From Sphingopyxis sp. JAI128 (GTDB lineage: Bacteria; Pseudomonadota; Alphaproteobacteria; Sphingomonadales; Sphingomonadaceae): DNA of 64,000 nucleotides. The stretch's first letter is position 1. Each line of letters opens with the position of its first letter. The notes under the pieces are model-generated. The model saw only the letters and a list, made by a program, of their open reading frames with translations, was not told the DNA's origin and ran no database searches. The DNA is taken from NCBI RefSeq assembly GCF_014207235.1, contig NZ_JACHDA010000002.1:124001-188000 (forward strand), written 5' to 3'. Positions 42,760-52,191 of the stretch are shown piece after piece. Made by a program: the position numbers and the translations under genes.

Positions 42760-45700
42760 GCCCGCCGGCCTCCATAGCGCGCATAGAGCGTCGGCAGCAC
42801 GAACAGCGTCAGCAGCGTCGCCGTAACGAGCCCGCCGATGACCACTGTTGCGAGCGGCTTCTGCACCTCCGCCCCCGCGCCCGTTGCGAGCGCCATCGGC
42901 ACGAAGCCGAGCGAGGCGACGAGCGCGGTCATCACGACCGGCCGCAGCCGTGCAAGCGCCCCCGCCCTTGCCGCTTCGGCGCGCGCGCTGCCTTCGGCGA
43001 TCAGTTGCTGGATCGATGTCACCATCACCAGCCCGTTGAGCACCGCGATCCCCGACAGCGCAATGAAGCCAACCGCCGCCGAGATCGAGAAGGGCATGCC
43101 GCGCAGCGCCAGCGCCAGCGTTCCGCCGACCAGCGCGAGCGGGACGCCGGTGAAGACGATCGCCGCGTCGCGCACGCTGCCGAGCGCGCCGTAAAGCAGT
43201 AGCAGGATCAGCGCGAAGCACGCCGGAACGACAAGCGCGAGCCGATCGCGAGCCGAGGCGAGATTTTCGAACTGCCCGCCCCATTCGACATATTGCCCCG
43301 CGGGCAGGCGCACCTGTTCGCGAATCGCGCCTTGCGCATCCTCGACCACGCTCGCGACGTCGCGGCCGCGAACATTCGCCTGCACGACGATCCGCCTTTT
43401 ACCATTCTCGCGGCTGATCTGGTTTGGCCCGTCGGCGACGGTCAACTCAGCGATGCTTTCGAGCGGTACGAAGCTGCCCCCCGGAGTCGGCACCGGAACC
43501 TGACCCAGCGCGGCAAAATCGGCCCGCGCCGCATCGGAGAGCCGAATAGTGACCGCAAAACGCCGGTCGCCTTCGAAGATCACCCCGGCATCGCGCCCGC
43601 CGACCGCCGCAGCGACCGTTTCCTGCAATGCCGCCGCGGTGATCCCGAGGCCGGCCATCGCATCGCGCTTTGGCCGGATGTCGAGCATCGGCAGCCCTTT
43701 GGTCTGCTCGACGCGGACGTCGGTCGCCCCCTCGGTCTTGCGCAGCACTCCCGCGATCCGGTCCGCGGTCGCCGCCATCGCATCGCTATCGTCGCCGAAG
43801 ACCTTGACCGCGACGTCGCCGCGAACCCCGGCGATCAGCTCGTTGAAGCGCATCTGGATCGGCTGGCTGATCTCGAAGGCGTTTCCGGGCAGGCCGGCGA
43901 GCGTCTTTTCGACCTTTGCCGTCAGATCGGCCTTCGAAAGCCGCGGGTCGGGCCAGTCCTGCCGCTTCTTCATGATGATGAAGGTATCGGAGATGTTCGG
44001 CGGCATCGGGTCCGACGCGAGTTCGGCGGTGCCGGTCTTCGAAAAGACGAACTTCACTTCTGGCAGCGCGGCAAGCGCGCGTTCGGCGCGAAGCTGCATC
44101 GCCTGACTCTGATCGACCGACGTCCCGGGAACACGCAGCAATTGTGCGGTGAGATCGCCCTCGTCGAGTTGCGGCAGGAATTCCTGCCCCAGCGTGACAT
44201 AGGCGCCCGCCCCGACGACAAGCGCCGCGACCGCAGCCAGCATCGTCTTCCGCGGCTGCCCCATCGCCCGGTCGAGCCCGGGTTCATAGCGCGCGCCGAG
44301 CCAGCGCATGATCCGCCCTTCCTTTTCCTCGACCGGCTTCGACAGCCAGATGGCGAGCATTGCCGGGACGAAGGTGAGCGACAGGACAAATGCCGCGGCG
44401 AGCGCGACGATCACGGTCATCGCCATCGGGGTGAAGGTCTTTCCTTCGACGCCCGTCAGCGTCAGCAGCGGGACATAAACGAGGATGATGATCGCCTGCC
44501 CGTATACCGACGGCCGGATCATCTCGCGCGCCGCGGCAGCGACAACGCCGAGACGTTCGTCGCGGTCGAGCGTACGCCCGAGCCGATGTTGCCGTTCGCC
44601 GATGCGGCGCAGCGCATTTTCGACGATGATGACAGCGCCGTCGACGATCAGCCCGAAATCGAGCGCGCCGAGACTCATCAGGTTCGCCGAGACGCCACCC
44701 TTGAGCATGCCAAAGCTCGTCAGCAGCATCGTGATCGGAATGACGAGCGCCGCGATCAGTGCTGCGCGGAAATTGCCGAGCAATAGGAAGAGGATGACGA
44801 TTACGAGCAGCGCACCCTCGGTGAGGTTTTTCGCGACCGTCTTGACCGTTGCCTCGACGAGGCCGGTTCGATCGAGCACCGGCTGGATGACGATATCGGT
44901 CGGCAGCGACGCGTTGATCTCGTCGAGACGCTCCGCCACGCGGCTCGCCACATCTCGGCTGTTCTCGCCGATCCGCATGATCGCGGTGCCCACGACCACC
45001 TCGCGTCCGTTTTCGGACGCCGACCCCATACGGATCGCCTGTCCGGTGCGCACGCTCGCAACCTGATCGAGCCGGATCGAAACGCCGCCGCGGGTCGCAA
45101 TCACCGTCTGCGCGAGCTCTGCCGCGCCGCCGATGCGCGCGTCGGAACGCACCGCGAGCCCCTCGCCGTTGCGGTCGACGACCCCGGCGCCGATCGCCCG
45201 GTTGTTCGCCTCGAGCGCGGTCGCGAGATCGCCGAGGCCAAGGCCGAGCGCGGCAAGTCGCTGCGTATCGGGGACGACCTGATATTGCTTCACATAACCG
45301 CCGATCGTGTCGACGCCCGCCAGCCCCGCCACGGGCTTGAGCAGCGGTGTCACGATCCAGTCCTGCGCGGTGCGCAAATAGGTCGCCATTTCAGCGTCGG
45401 TGACCAGCCGGTCGCCCTCGGGCGTGATATAACTGCCGTCGGGCTGCATTCCCGGTTCGCCGGGCTTGTGCCTGTCATCCTTGCGATGCGCCATATGGAC
45501 CGTCCACATGAAGACCTCGCCCAGCCCCGTGGCGATCGGCCCCATTTCCGGGTCGACGCCTTCAGGGAGCGCACGTTCGGCCTCGCGCATCCTTTCGGCG
45601 ACCTGCGCGCGCGCGAAATAGATGTCGGTCGCGTCGGTGAACACCGCGGTCACCTGGGCAAAGCCGTTGCGGCTCAAGGAGCGCGTGCTTTCAAGCCCCG

Positions 45701-45929
45701 GAATGCCGGCGAGCGCGGTTTCGATCGGAAAGGCGACCTGCCGTTCGACCTGTTCGGGCGAGAGCGCGGGCGCGCGCGCACTGATCTGCACCTGATTGTT
45801 GGTGATGTCGGGGACGGCATCGATCGGCAGGCGGCTAAGTGCCCACGCGCCGATCAGCGCCGCGATCGCGGTGAGGAGCAGGATGAACCAGCGGCGCGCG
45901 ACGGCGAAATTGACGATGGAGGCGATCAT
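42756..45929 (-). CDS. czcA: heavy-metal efflux RND transporter (CzcA/CusA family)
   Basis: Inner-membrane RND pump of 1057 residues. It has the twelve-helix pattern with two large periplasmic loops and the heavy-metal RND signature ALDFGLIVDGAVIIVENALRR, which carries the proton-relay Asp residues. The ATG at 45929 is preferred, directly after the CzcB stop; a start at 45944 would overlap CzcB. The pump drives divalent or monovalent metals out with proton exchange. Metal choice (Co/Zn/Cd or Cu/Ag) is not decidable, since the Met-rich CusA signature is not obvious. It is the last gene of the efflux operon. Confidence 0.94.
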   Translation of the reverse strand: MIASIVNFAVARRWFILLLTAIAALIGAWALSRLPIDAVPDITNNQVQISARAPALSPEQVERQVAFPIETALAGIPGLESTRSLSRNGFAQVTAVFTDATDIYFARAQVAERMREAERALPEGVDPEMGPIATGLGEVFMWTVHMAHRKDDRHKPGEPGMQPDGSYITPEGDRLVTDAEMATYLRTAQDWIVTPLLKPVAGLAGVDTIGGYVKQYQVVPDTQRLAALGLGLGDLATALEANNRAIGAGVVDRNGEGLAVRSDARIGGAAELAQTVIATRGGVSIRLDQVASVRTGQAIRMGSASENGREVVVGTAIMRIGENSRDVASRVAERLDEINASLPTDIVIQPVLDRTGLVEATVKTVAKNLTEGALLVIVILFLLLGNFRAALIAALVIPITMLLTSFGMLKGGVSANLMSLGALDFGLIVDGAVIIVENALRRIGERQHRLGRTLDRDERLGVVAAAAREMIRPSVYGQAIIILVYVPLLTLTGVEGKTFTPMAMTVIVALAAAFVLSLTFVPAMLAIWLSKPVEEKEGRIMRWLGARYEPGLDRAMGQPRKTMLAAVAALVVGAGAYVTLGQEFLPQLDEGDLTAQLLRVPGTSVDQSQAMQLRAERALAALPEVKFVFSKTGTAELASDPMPPNISDTFIIMKKRQDWPDPRLSKADLTAKVEKTLAGLPGNAFEISQPIQMRFNELIAGVRGDVAVKVFGDDSDAMAATADRIAGVLRKTEGATDVRVEQTKGLPMLDIRPKRDAMAGLGITAAALQETVAAAVGGRDAGVIFEGDRRFAVTIRLSDAARADFAALGQVPVPTPGGSFVPLESIAELTVADGPNQISRENGKRRIVVQANVRGRDVASVVEDAQGAIREQVRLPAGQYVEWGGQFENLASARDRLALVVPACFALILLLLYGALGSVRDAAIVFTGVPLALVGGTLALALRGMPFSISAAVGFIALSGIAVLNGLVMVTSIQQLIAEGSARAEAARAGALARLRPVVMTALVASLGFVPMALATGAGAEVQKPLATVVIGGLVTATLLTLFVLPTLYARYGGRRA

Positions 45930-45930
45930 G

Positions 45931-47061
45931 TCAGTGCCCCCCATGTTCGGCTTCGCCCTTGGCGAGTTCCGCCTTCAGGGTGAAACTGCCCTCGCCCGCG
46001 ATGCTCTCGCGGCCCGAGAGGCCGGTGACCGTGGCCATGCCGCCGACCCGCGAGATGACGGTCACGGGAACGGCGCGGAATCCTTCCTTCGTGCGGACGA
46101 AGACGCTCGTGCGGCCCTCGACCGTCTGGATTGCGCTGTCGGGCACGCTCACGGCGTCACCCGCAGCACCGATCCGCAAGTTCGCGGTGACCGGTTCGCC
46201 GGGGCGCCAGGTGCCGTCCGCATTTTCGAGCAACGCTACTGCGGGGACGAGCCGTGTCGCGCTGTCGAGCACGGGCGACACGAAATGGACGCGCGCGGCG
46301 GCCGTGCGCGCACCCGACCGGACCTCGACGGGCGTGCCCACGCGGATGCGTCCGGCGTCAGCCGGGGTCAGCGACAGATTGATCGCGACGCGCCCGAGAT
46401 TGGCGACGCGGAACAATTCGGCATCGGGCGCGACGGTCTGCCCGAGTATGACGCTGCGCTCGGTCACCTGCCCGCCGATCGGCGCGACGACGCCGATGCG
46501 GTTGAGTGCCCCGCCGCCGACGCCCGCCGCCGAAAGCTGCTGTCCGGCGAGGCGCAGCGCGATATTCGCCTCGGTCATCGCGGTGCGTGCCGCGATCAGG
46601 TCGCGTTCGGGCGAGACCTTGAGCGCGAACAGCCGCTCCTCGCGCGCGAGGTTCGAGCGAGCCAGATTGGCGCGCGCCTGCGCCGCCTCGACCTCGGCGC
46701 GCAATCCGGCGGCGTCGCGGCTTTCGATCACCGCCACGACTTCGCCCCGCCGGACGCCTTCGCCGAGATTGCGGTTGAGCGCGACGACGCGGCCGCCGAT
46801 CGCCGCCGAAACGACCTGCGTCGCCTGCGGGTCGCTTTCGATCGTCGCGGGCAGGCTGAGCACCCCCGCGCCGGCAGTCGGGCTTACGAGGGCGATCCCC
46901 GCCGCATCGATCTGTTCGGCAGTCAGAAGGACAACTCCCTCGGCCTCGATCTCTTTCGCTTCGGCCTTTGCGGTGGGCGCCGCCGTCTGCTGGCCGCAAC
47001 CGGCCAGGATGAGCGTCAGCGCGAGCGGCAGCGCCGCCCGATATCGGAACAGGATGGTCAT
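45931..47061 (-). CDS. czcB: efflux RND periplasmic adaptor (CzcB-like)
   Basis: Membrane-fusion lipoprotein of 376 residues that bridges the pump and the outer-membrane channel. A lipoprotein signal (ALTLILAGC, Cys22) is followed by the biotinyl-lipoyl-like domain with GGRVVALNRNLGEGVRRGEVVAVI near residue 88, an alpha hairpin (about 112-165) and beta-barrel/MP domains. The C-terminus ends GEAEHGGH, His-rich as in some metal adaptors. It overlaps CzcC by ATGA and precedes CzcA directly, so all three are translated together. Confidence 0.92.
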   Translation of the reverse strand: MTILFRYRAALPLALTLILAGCGQQTAAPTAKAEAKEIEAEGVVLLTAEQIDAAGIALVSPTAGAGVLSLPATIESDPQATQVVSAAIGGRVVALNRNLGEGVRRGEVVAVIESRDAAGLRAEVEAAQARANLARSNLAREERLFALKVSPERDLIAARTAMTEANIALRLAGQQLSAAGVGGGALNRIGVVAPIGGQVTERSVILGQTVAPDAELFRVANLGRVAINLSLTPADAGRIRVGTPVEVRSGARTAAARVHFVSPVLDSATRLVPAVALLENADGTWRPGEPVTANLRIGAAGDAVSVPDSAIQTVEGRTSVFVRTKEGFRAVPVTVISRVGGMATVTGLSGRESIAGEGSFTLKAELAKGEAEHGGH

Positions 47062-48320
47062 TGATTGTCTCCCTCGGCAGGCAGCCGGGCCGTCAGCCGC
47101 GCAAGGCGCGCGACGGCATTATGATAAGCGGCGCGCGCGTCGATGCCGGCGCGGCGTGTTTCTATCAGCGTTCGTTCGGCGTCGAGCAGGATGATCTGGT
47201 CGAACTTGCCTTCGGCATAGCCGAGCCGCGCGATCCGTGCGGCTTCGGTCGCGGCGGCCAGCGCCGGTTCGGACGCCCGTACCGCCGTGGCCGCACGATC
47301 GCGCTCCGCCTCGGCCGCCGTGATCGCGCGTTCGGCGTCGAACAGTGCGATCCGGCCTTGCGCGTCGGCGCGGTCGCGCTCGCGCGCGGCCTGTGTCACG
47401 ACCGCCCTGCCACCGTTGAACAGTGGCAGCGGCACCGACACGCCGAACACCATCGCCTGATCATTGCTCGCGAGCCGGCGCGTCCCGGCGATCAAGGTCA
47501 GGTCGGGCGCGCGCTGGCCGCGCGCGAGCCGCAACTCGGCTTCGGCCGTGGCGACATCGGCGGACGCGGCGGCCAGCGCCAGCGTCCCGCGGGCATCGAC
47601 GGGCGTGGCAGGGCCTTGCCCCGTCGCCGCGGCCATGTCGAACCAGCGCTGGTCGAGCGCCGCGCGGGCGCCGTCGCCGACATATCGGACCAGCGTCGCG
47701 CGGGCTTCCGCCGCAGTCAGCCGTGCACTTTCGGCATCGGCGGTCGCGCGCACCTGCTCCAACGCGGCGCGCTGTTCGTCGATCGGCGAATTGGCGCCGA
47801 CCATCACCCGGTCGCGGGCGAAGCGCAGATTTTCGGTTGTGACCGCAACCTGCGCTTCGGCAACGGCAGCATTTCTTTCCGACGCGATGGCGGCGATATA
47901 AGCCTCGGTGACCGCGAGGCGCCGGTCGGCTTCGGCGACCGCAAGGTCGATATAGGCGCGCCGGATCCGAGCGTCGGCGACCGCGACGCGCGCCGATCGT
48001 TTCCCGCCGAGCTCGATCGGCATCGCGAACGTCACGGTCGTATCCGACTCGTCGAACCCGCGGTAGGGCCCGGTTCCGAGCGCGTTTTCGGTGTCGACAC
48101 TGACCGACGGATTGGGACGGAGCCGCGCGACGCCGCGCGCGGCCTGCGCGGCCCAGACGCCGACTTCGGCCGCCTGTGTCAGCGGGGTGGTCACGCCGGC
48201 GTCGGCCAGCGCTTCGTCAAGGGTGAGTATGTCGCCGCCCGCGGACGGGGGCGCGACTTGCGCCTGCGCCGACAAGGCACAGAGCGGCGCGGCCAGCATG
48301 GCCGCCCATAATGATTTCAT
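47058..48320 (-). CDS. czcC: TolC-family outer-membrane channel (CzcC-like)
   Basis: Outer-membrane efflux protein of 420 residues with signal peptide (MKSLWAAMLAAPLCALSAQAQ). It has two OEP repeats of long helices, each starting with the RPNP-type motif: ARLRPNPSVSVDTENALG near residue 65 and GQRAPDLTLIAGTRRL near 265, and VFGVSVPLPLFNGG marks the second. It forms the exit duct for the CzcBA pump. AGGAT lies nine bases before the ATG. It is 59 bases downstream of the small His-rich protein gene on the same strand. Confidence 0.92.
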   Translation of the reverse strand: MKSLWAAMLAAPLCALSAQAQVAPPSAGGDILTLDEALADAGVTTPLTQAAEVGVWAAQAARGVARLRPNPSVSVDTENALGTGPYRGFDESDTTVTFAMPIELGGKRSARVAVADARIRRAYIDLAVAEADRRLAVTEAYIAAIASERNAAVAEAQVAVTTENLRFARDRVMVGANSPIDEQRAALEQVRATADAESARLTAAEARATLVRYVGDGARAALDQRWFDMAAATGQGPATPVDARGTLALAAASADVATAEAELRLARGQRAPDLTLIAGTRRLASNDQAMVFGVSVPLPLFNGGRAVVTQAARERDRADAQGRIALFDAERAITAAEAERDRAATAVRASEPALAAATEAARIARLGYAEGKFDQIILLDAERTLIETRRAGIDARAAYHNAVARLARLTARLPAEGDNQ

Positions 48321-48379
48321 CGTGATTTATCCTGAACAAGCCAAAATCAGCCGCCGGATATCCGGCAGCGCGGGCAGGT

Positions 48380-48706
48380 TCAGGCGATCGGCGGCCGCAG
48401 GTTGGCGCCGGGGATCAGTTGCGGCACGAAATCATGGCCGGCGGCATAATTGATACGATGAAGCGGCAGGTGCGCGACGCCGCCGCCGTCCACCGGACTG
48501 CCGACCTGATGATGGCCATGGCAGCCGTGACTGTGTAGCCCCATCTTGTCGGAATCGTTCGCGGGCTCGCCCTCGCTATGCCCGGCGTCTTCGGCGCAGG
48601 CCTCGACCGCGACCGGCACCGGCGCCTCGGCGGCATGCGCGACGCTCCCCAGTCCGATAGACAGGATCATCAGCAAACCGGTCAGGAGGCGCATCAGCGA
48701 CTGCAT
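48380..48706 (-). CDS. small His-rich secreted protein of the efflux operon
   Basis: Predicted periplasmic protein of about 108 residues from the ATG at 48706; alternative starts are 48694 and 48751, none with a good ribosome site. A signal peptide (LLTGLLMILSIGLGSVAHA) is followed by a short metal-ligand-rich segment: CAEDAGHSEGE and HSHGCHGHHQV, then HLPLHRINYAAGHD. The Cys/His spacing suggests metal binding. Its place directly ahead of czcCBA supports a role in metal sensing or delivery, as for small proteins found with czc or cop operons. I do not recognise a named family. Confidence 0.7.
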   Translation of the reverse strand: MQSLMRLLTGLLMILSIGLGSVAHAAEAPVPVAVEACAEDAGHSEGEPANDSDKMGLHSHGCHGHHQVGSPVDGGGVAHLPLHRINYAAGHDFVPQLIPGANLRPPIA

Positions 48707-48737
48707 GCCGCGTCTATACGGCTTGAAGGACGCAATG

Positions 48738-49682
48738 TCACGCTGCGCCATCCTCGGCCGTTTTGATCGTGAAGCGGCTGTTCGCCAATTGCAGTTCGTC
48801 GCCGCAATGGCTGCACGCCGCGATCATGCGCAGGTCATGGTCGCAAGGGCGGTGCGTGAGCAGCAGCGGCGGCCCGCGCTCGTCGGCGAACCAGCGATCG
48901 CCCCACTGGAGCAGCGCGAGCAGCACCGGATAGAGGTCGCGGCCCTTGGCAGTCAGTCGATATTCGACGCGGTCGGCGTGGCTCGAATAGGGTACGGTTT
49001 TCAAAATACCCTGCCTCACCAGCCGTTCGAGCCGGCCGGTCAATATATTCGTCGCCATCAGCGTGTCGCGCTGGATATCGTCGAAGCGGTTGATGTGCGT
49101 GAACATCGCGCGGACGACGAGCGTCGCCCAGCGGTCACCGAACAATTCGATCATCGTGTCGACCAGCGGGCGGCCGCCGGGGCGCCGCGCGCCGACCTCG
49201 CCGTTGAAGCGGCGGCGCTCGTAATGCGGGACAACCTGCGCAAGCCCCGGTCCCTCGCGCCAGTCAACGTCGCGCGGGTCGATTTCGGCCCGGCAGTGCG
49301 CGCACACCGGAACGGGCTCGGTCGCATGGCCGCAACTCTTATGGTGCAGGCGAACCTGAAAATCGCGGCCGTCGGCCTCCCAGCGATGCTGCCAGCGCAG
49401 CATCATCAACGCGTTGGGGAATTGGTCCCGCCCCTTTTGCGTCAGGACATAATGAAAACCGCGCCCGCCCTTCTTCGGGATTTTGGCGAGGCAATCCTCT
49501 TCGACCAGCTTCTTGAGGCGACCGTTGACGACCGAACGCGCAAGACCGGTGCGCGCGACAAATTCGTCGAAACTGTGGGTGCCAAGGAAGGCCTGTTCCA
49601 TCAACAGCAACACGGGGACGTCGCCGACGACATCGAGCGCGCGCCAGATCGAACAGGCCCTGATCGTGCGGTCGTGTTTCAA
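48738..49682 (-). CDS. transcriptional regulator with two fused HxlR domains and Cys knuckles
   Basis: Protein of 314 residues composed of two HxlR-type winged-helix domains in tandem. The first spans about residues 8-105 (CSIWRALDVVGDVPVLLLMEQAF...LTQKGRDQFPN), the second about 160-265 (DTMIELFGDRWATLVVRAMF...LTAKGRDLYPVLLAL). Each is followed by a short zinc-ribbon-like element: HKSCGH...CAHCRAEI and HRPCDH...CSHCGDEL. Single HxlR proteins act as dimers, so the fusion may bind DNA as one chain. It lies between the TonB receptor gene and the czc operon, all on the minus strand; its target could be either set, and the TonB/dioxygenase island seems likelier. The ribosome site is weak. Confidence 0.85.
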   Translation of the reverse strand: MKHDRTIRACSIWRALDVVGDVPVLLLMEQAFLGTHSFDEFVARTGLARSVVNGRLKKLVEEDCLAKIPKKGGRGFHYVLTQKGRDQFPNALMMLRWQHRWEADGRDFQVRLHHKSCGHATEPVPVCAHCRAEIDPRDVDWREGPGLAQVVPHYERRRFNGEVGARRPGGRPLVDTMIELFGDRWATLVVRAMFTHINRFDDIQRDTLMATNILTGRLERLVRQGILKTVPYSSHADRVEYRLTAKGRDLYPVLLALLQWGDRWFADERGPPLLLTHRPCDHDLRMIAACSHCGDELQLANSRFTIKTAEDGAA

Positions 49683-49786
49683 ATAAGCCGTCCTTACCCT
49701 TTCCCGGCCCTAAACCACGGCGGTTGGATCGACAAGGCTGGCACCTGCGACGGAAAGAGCGGCGCCGAACCGCCCTCACCATTGGA

Positions 49787-52075
49787 TCAGAAACGCCCCG
49801 TCAATTGCACCGCGATCGTCCGCGGCCGGTCGACGATGCCGTTATAAGCATTGCCCGCACCCTGCGTGATCGTGGTCGCCAGCGGCATCGAGCTTGCGGT
49901 CTGCAGGATGCGCTGGTTGGTGAGGTTGCGGCCGATCAGCGCGACTTCCCAGCGGTCTTCGATCTGGGCGAGCGCAAGCCGTGCACCCAGCTTCACATAA
50001 CCGTCCTGATGCGTGCGCGGATCGAGGTTCGCGGCGGCGATATAGGAGGAGGAGAAATCGGCATTGACGTTGAACGCCACCTTCATGTCGCTCGTCACCG
50101 GAGTCGTGTAATCGAGGTTCAAATTCCCCGACCATTTCGGGCTCAAGGCGTTGCGCTTGCCCGAATAGTCGCAGAAACCGTTCGGGCCCGGCGTCTGCAG
50201 ATAATAGCATTGCCCATCGGTGAAGTTCGAGAATTTGAAGTCGAGATAGGCGACCGCGCCGCTGATCGTCAGCCCCGGTGCCACAGCCGCGCGGAAGTCC
50301 GCCTCGACCCCCTGCGTCCGCGCTTCGGCCGCATTGCGCACGTTGAAGTTCAGCGTGCCATCGAAGATATTGACCTGAAGATCCTTGTAGTCGGTGCGAT
50401 AGACCGAGAGATTGAAGGCGACGTTGCGCCCCTTGTATTTCAGGCCCGCCTCGAAATTGTCGGCACTTTCGTCCTCGAACTCGAACGCGCCGGGCTTGGC
50501 CACGGTGGTCGAACCCGGCAGCGAGTTGGACCGGATATCGAAACCGCCTGCCTTTGTACCCTTGGCATAGGAGGCGTAGAGCATCAGATCATCGGTGGCG
50601 TCATACTGGACGTTCACCATCGGGTTGAAGCTGTCTTCGCTGAGCTTGCCCGACACGCTATGCGCTTCGATATTGAGCGCGCGGAACACCGCCGCGACGA
50701 CGGGCGCCGGCGCGGTGCTGAGCGGTCCCTGCACGATGGCGAGGCTACGGCTGCCACTTTTTTTCTCGTGATTGAAGCGCGCGCCGGCAGTGATGCGCAG
50801 CTGGTCGGTCACCGACAATTCGCCCTGCGCAAAGGCCGATATCAGATCCGATTTCTGCGTGTAGACGCGGTCGTTGCTCGTGTCGCCCAGCGCGTTGAAC
50901 GGCGCGCCAAGGGCGAGGAAGGTCGGGTTGAACAGGGTGAAGTCCTGCACGTCGAGCTTGGCATGCTGGTAATAGACACCCGCGATATAGTCGAACGCCT
51001 CGCCGCCGGGCGAGGTCAGGCGCAGTTCCTGGCTGAACTGGCGATAATCCTCGCGCAGGTTGGTGCCGTCGAGAAAGCTGATGCCCGAAAAATCGACATC
51101 GACGATCTCGCGGGTCTTGTAGTCGAGCAGCGACGAGACCGAAGTCAGCGTGTGGTCGCCGAGTTCGAGATCGGCGTTAAGGGTCGCGCCGAACACCTTG
51201 TTTTTACTCTCATACCCGTTGTCCTCGCGGACATAATCGGGGTCGGTGCTGACAAAGAACGGTCCTTGGAACACCATGTTGTAAATGCCCACCGCGCCGA
51301 AGACGTCGCGTGGCTGGCCCTTCATCTCGAAATCGGCATATTCGAGCTTGAGTTCGGCGGCGAAAGGTCCGCCCTTGTCGAACTCCAGCTTGCCGCGGAC
51401 ATAATATTCGTCGACGTTCGGTTCGTCGCGGTCGAGCTTCTGGTTATAGAAATAGCCGTCCATCGAGCGGTGATAGCCGACGACGCGCGCCTCGATCCCG
51501 TCGCTCAAGGGGCCCGAAAGGACGCCGGTGAGCTGAAGCTCCTTGTGGTTGAACTCGTAAAGGCCGCTGACCGAACCCTCGAATTCGTCGGTCGGGCTGC
51601 GCGTCGTGATATTGACCGCACCCGCGATCGCATTTTTGCCGAACAAAGTCGGCTGCGGCCCGCGCAGCACCTCGACACGCTCCATGTCGACGAGCGGCAA
51701 GCGCGAAAGCTGGTCGCGACCGTAATAGACGCCGTCGACGAACATCGCGACCGACTGCTCGAACCCCTTGTTGTCGCCCGAGGCGATGCCGCGGATCGCG
51801 ATGCGGTTGGCGATCGCCGTCTGGGTGATCTTGAGGTTGGGGACCGACGAGGAAATTTGTTCGAGGTTGGTCTGGCCGTAATTTTCGACCTGCTTCCCGC
51901 TGACCGCCGAGATGGAGATCGGCACGTCCGACAGGCCTTCGGCGCGCTTTTGCGCGGTGACGATGATTTCCTCAAGCCCGCCCTGATCGCCCCCGGGTAC
52001 CGTGTCCTGCGCAAGGGCGATTCCGGGGGTTGCAAGCGCGGTCGCAGCGAACAGCACCGCAAAGCTGGTCTTCAT
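49787..52075 (-). CDS. TonB-dependent receptor of the dioxygenase island
   Basis: Outer-membrane receptor of 762 residues. The ATG at 52075 has GGGAGGGAGAG upstream and yields a clear signal peptide (MKTSFAVLFAATALATPGIALAQ). The TonB box region reads LEEIIVTAQKRAEGLSDVPISISAVSG near residue 35, the plug covers about 45-165 (LRGPQPTLFGKNAIAGAVNITTR), and the barrel ends VQLTGRF with the terminal Phe. It is of the FpvA/FecA-like group so abundant in sphingomonads that import hydrophobic or aromatic substrates. It is divergent from the nitronate monooxygenase gene, with about 116 bases between the starts, and probably imports that pathway's substrate. Confidence 0.93.
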   Translation of the reverse strand: MKTSFAVLFAATALATPGIALAQDTVPGGDQGGLEEIIVTAQKRAEGLSDVPISISAVSGKQVENYGQTNLEQISSSVPNLKITQTAIANRIAIRGIASGDNKGFEQSVAMFVDGVYYGRDQLSRLPLVDMERVEVLRGPQPTLFGKNAIAGAVNITTRSPTDEFEGSVSGLYEFNHKELQLTGVLSGPLSDGIEARVVGYHRSMDGYFYNQKLDRDEPNVDEYYVRGKLEFDKGGPFAAELKLEYADFEMKGQPRDVFGAVGIYNMVFQGPFFVSTDPDYVREDNGYESKNKVFGATLNADLELGDHTLTSVSSLLDYKTREIVDVDFSGISFLDGTNLREDYRQFSQELRLTSPGGEAFDYIAGVYYQHAKLDVQDFTLFNPTFLALGAPFNALGDTSNDRVYTQKSDLISAFAQGELSVTDQLRITAGARFNHEKKSGSRSLAIVQGPLSTAPAPVVAAVFRALNIEAHSVSGKLSEDSFNPMVNVQYDATDDLMLYASYAKGTKAGGFDIRSNSLPGSTTVAKPGAFEFEDESADNFEAGLKYKGRNVAFNLSVYRTDYKDLQVNIFDGTLNFNVRNAAEARTQGVEADFRAAVAPGLTISGAVAYLDFKFSNFTDGQCYYLQTPGPNGFCDYSGKRNALSPKWSGNLNLDYTTPVTSDMKVAFNVNADFSSSYIAAANLDPRTHQDGYVKLGARLALAQIEDRWEVALIGRNLTNQRILQTASSMPLATTITQGAGNAYNGIVDRPRTIAVQLTGRF

Positions 52076-52137
52076 AATCTCTCTCCCTCCCACCATCGTC
52101 GGGTTTGCCCCGCGATGTTTTTCTGGCCTTGCGACTC

Positions 52138-52157
52138 TTATCGTCTTTAAGTATCGT
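52138..52157. promoter_or_regulatory. direct repeat of TATCGT in the TonB/monooxygenase divergent promoter
   Basis: TTATCGT (52138-52144) and TATCGT (52152-52157) are repeated with a start-to-start distance of 13 bases in an AT-rich patch between the divergent genes. HxlR regulators often bind such direct repeats. Candidate target of the fused HxlR protein; low confidence. Confidence 0.3.
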
Positions 52158-52191
52158 TATGCAAGTCAGATAATTTGAGAGAGGATGAAGA

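Noticed and set aside
49724..52150. Very long open frame (808 codons) on the plus strand
   Set aside because: It is antisense to the TonB receptor gene, which has signal peptide, plug and barrel features; the antisense frame has only Asp/Arg/Val-rich composition typical of shadow frames in GC-rich DNA.
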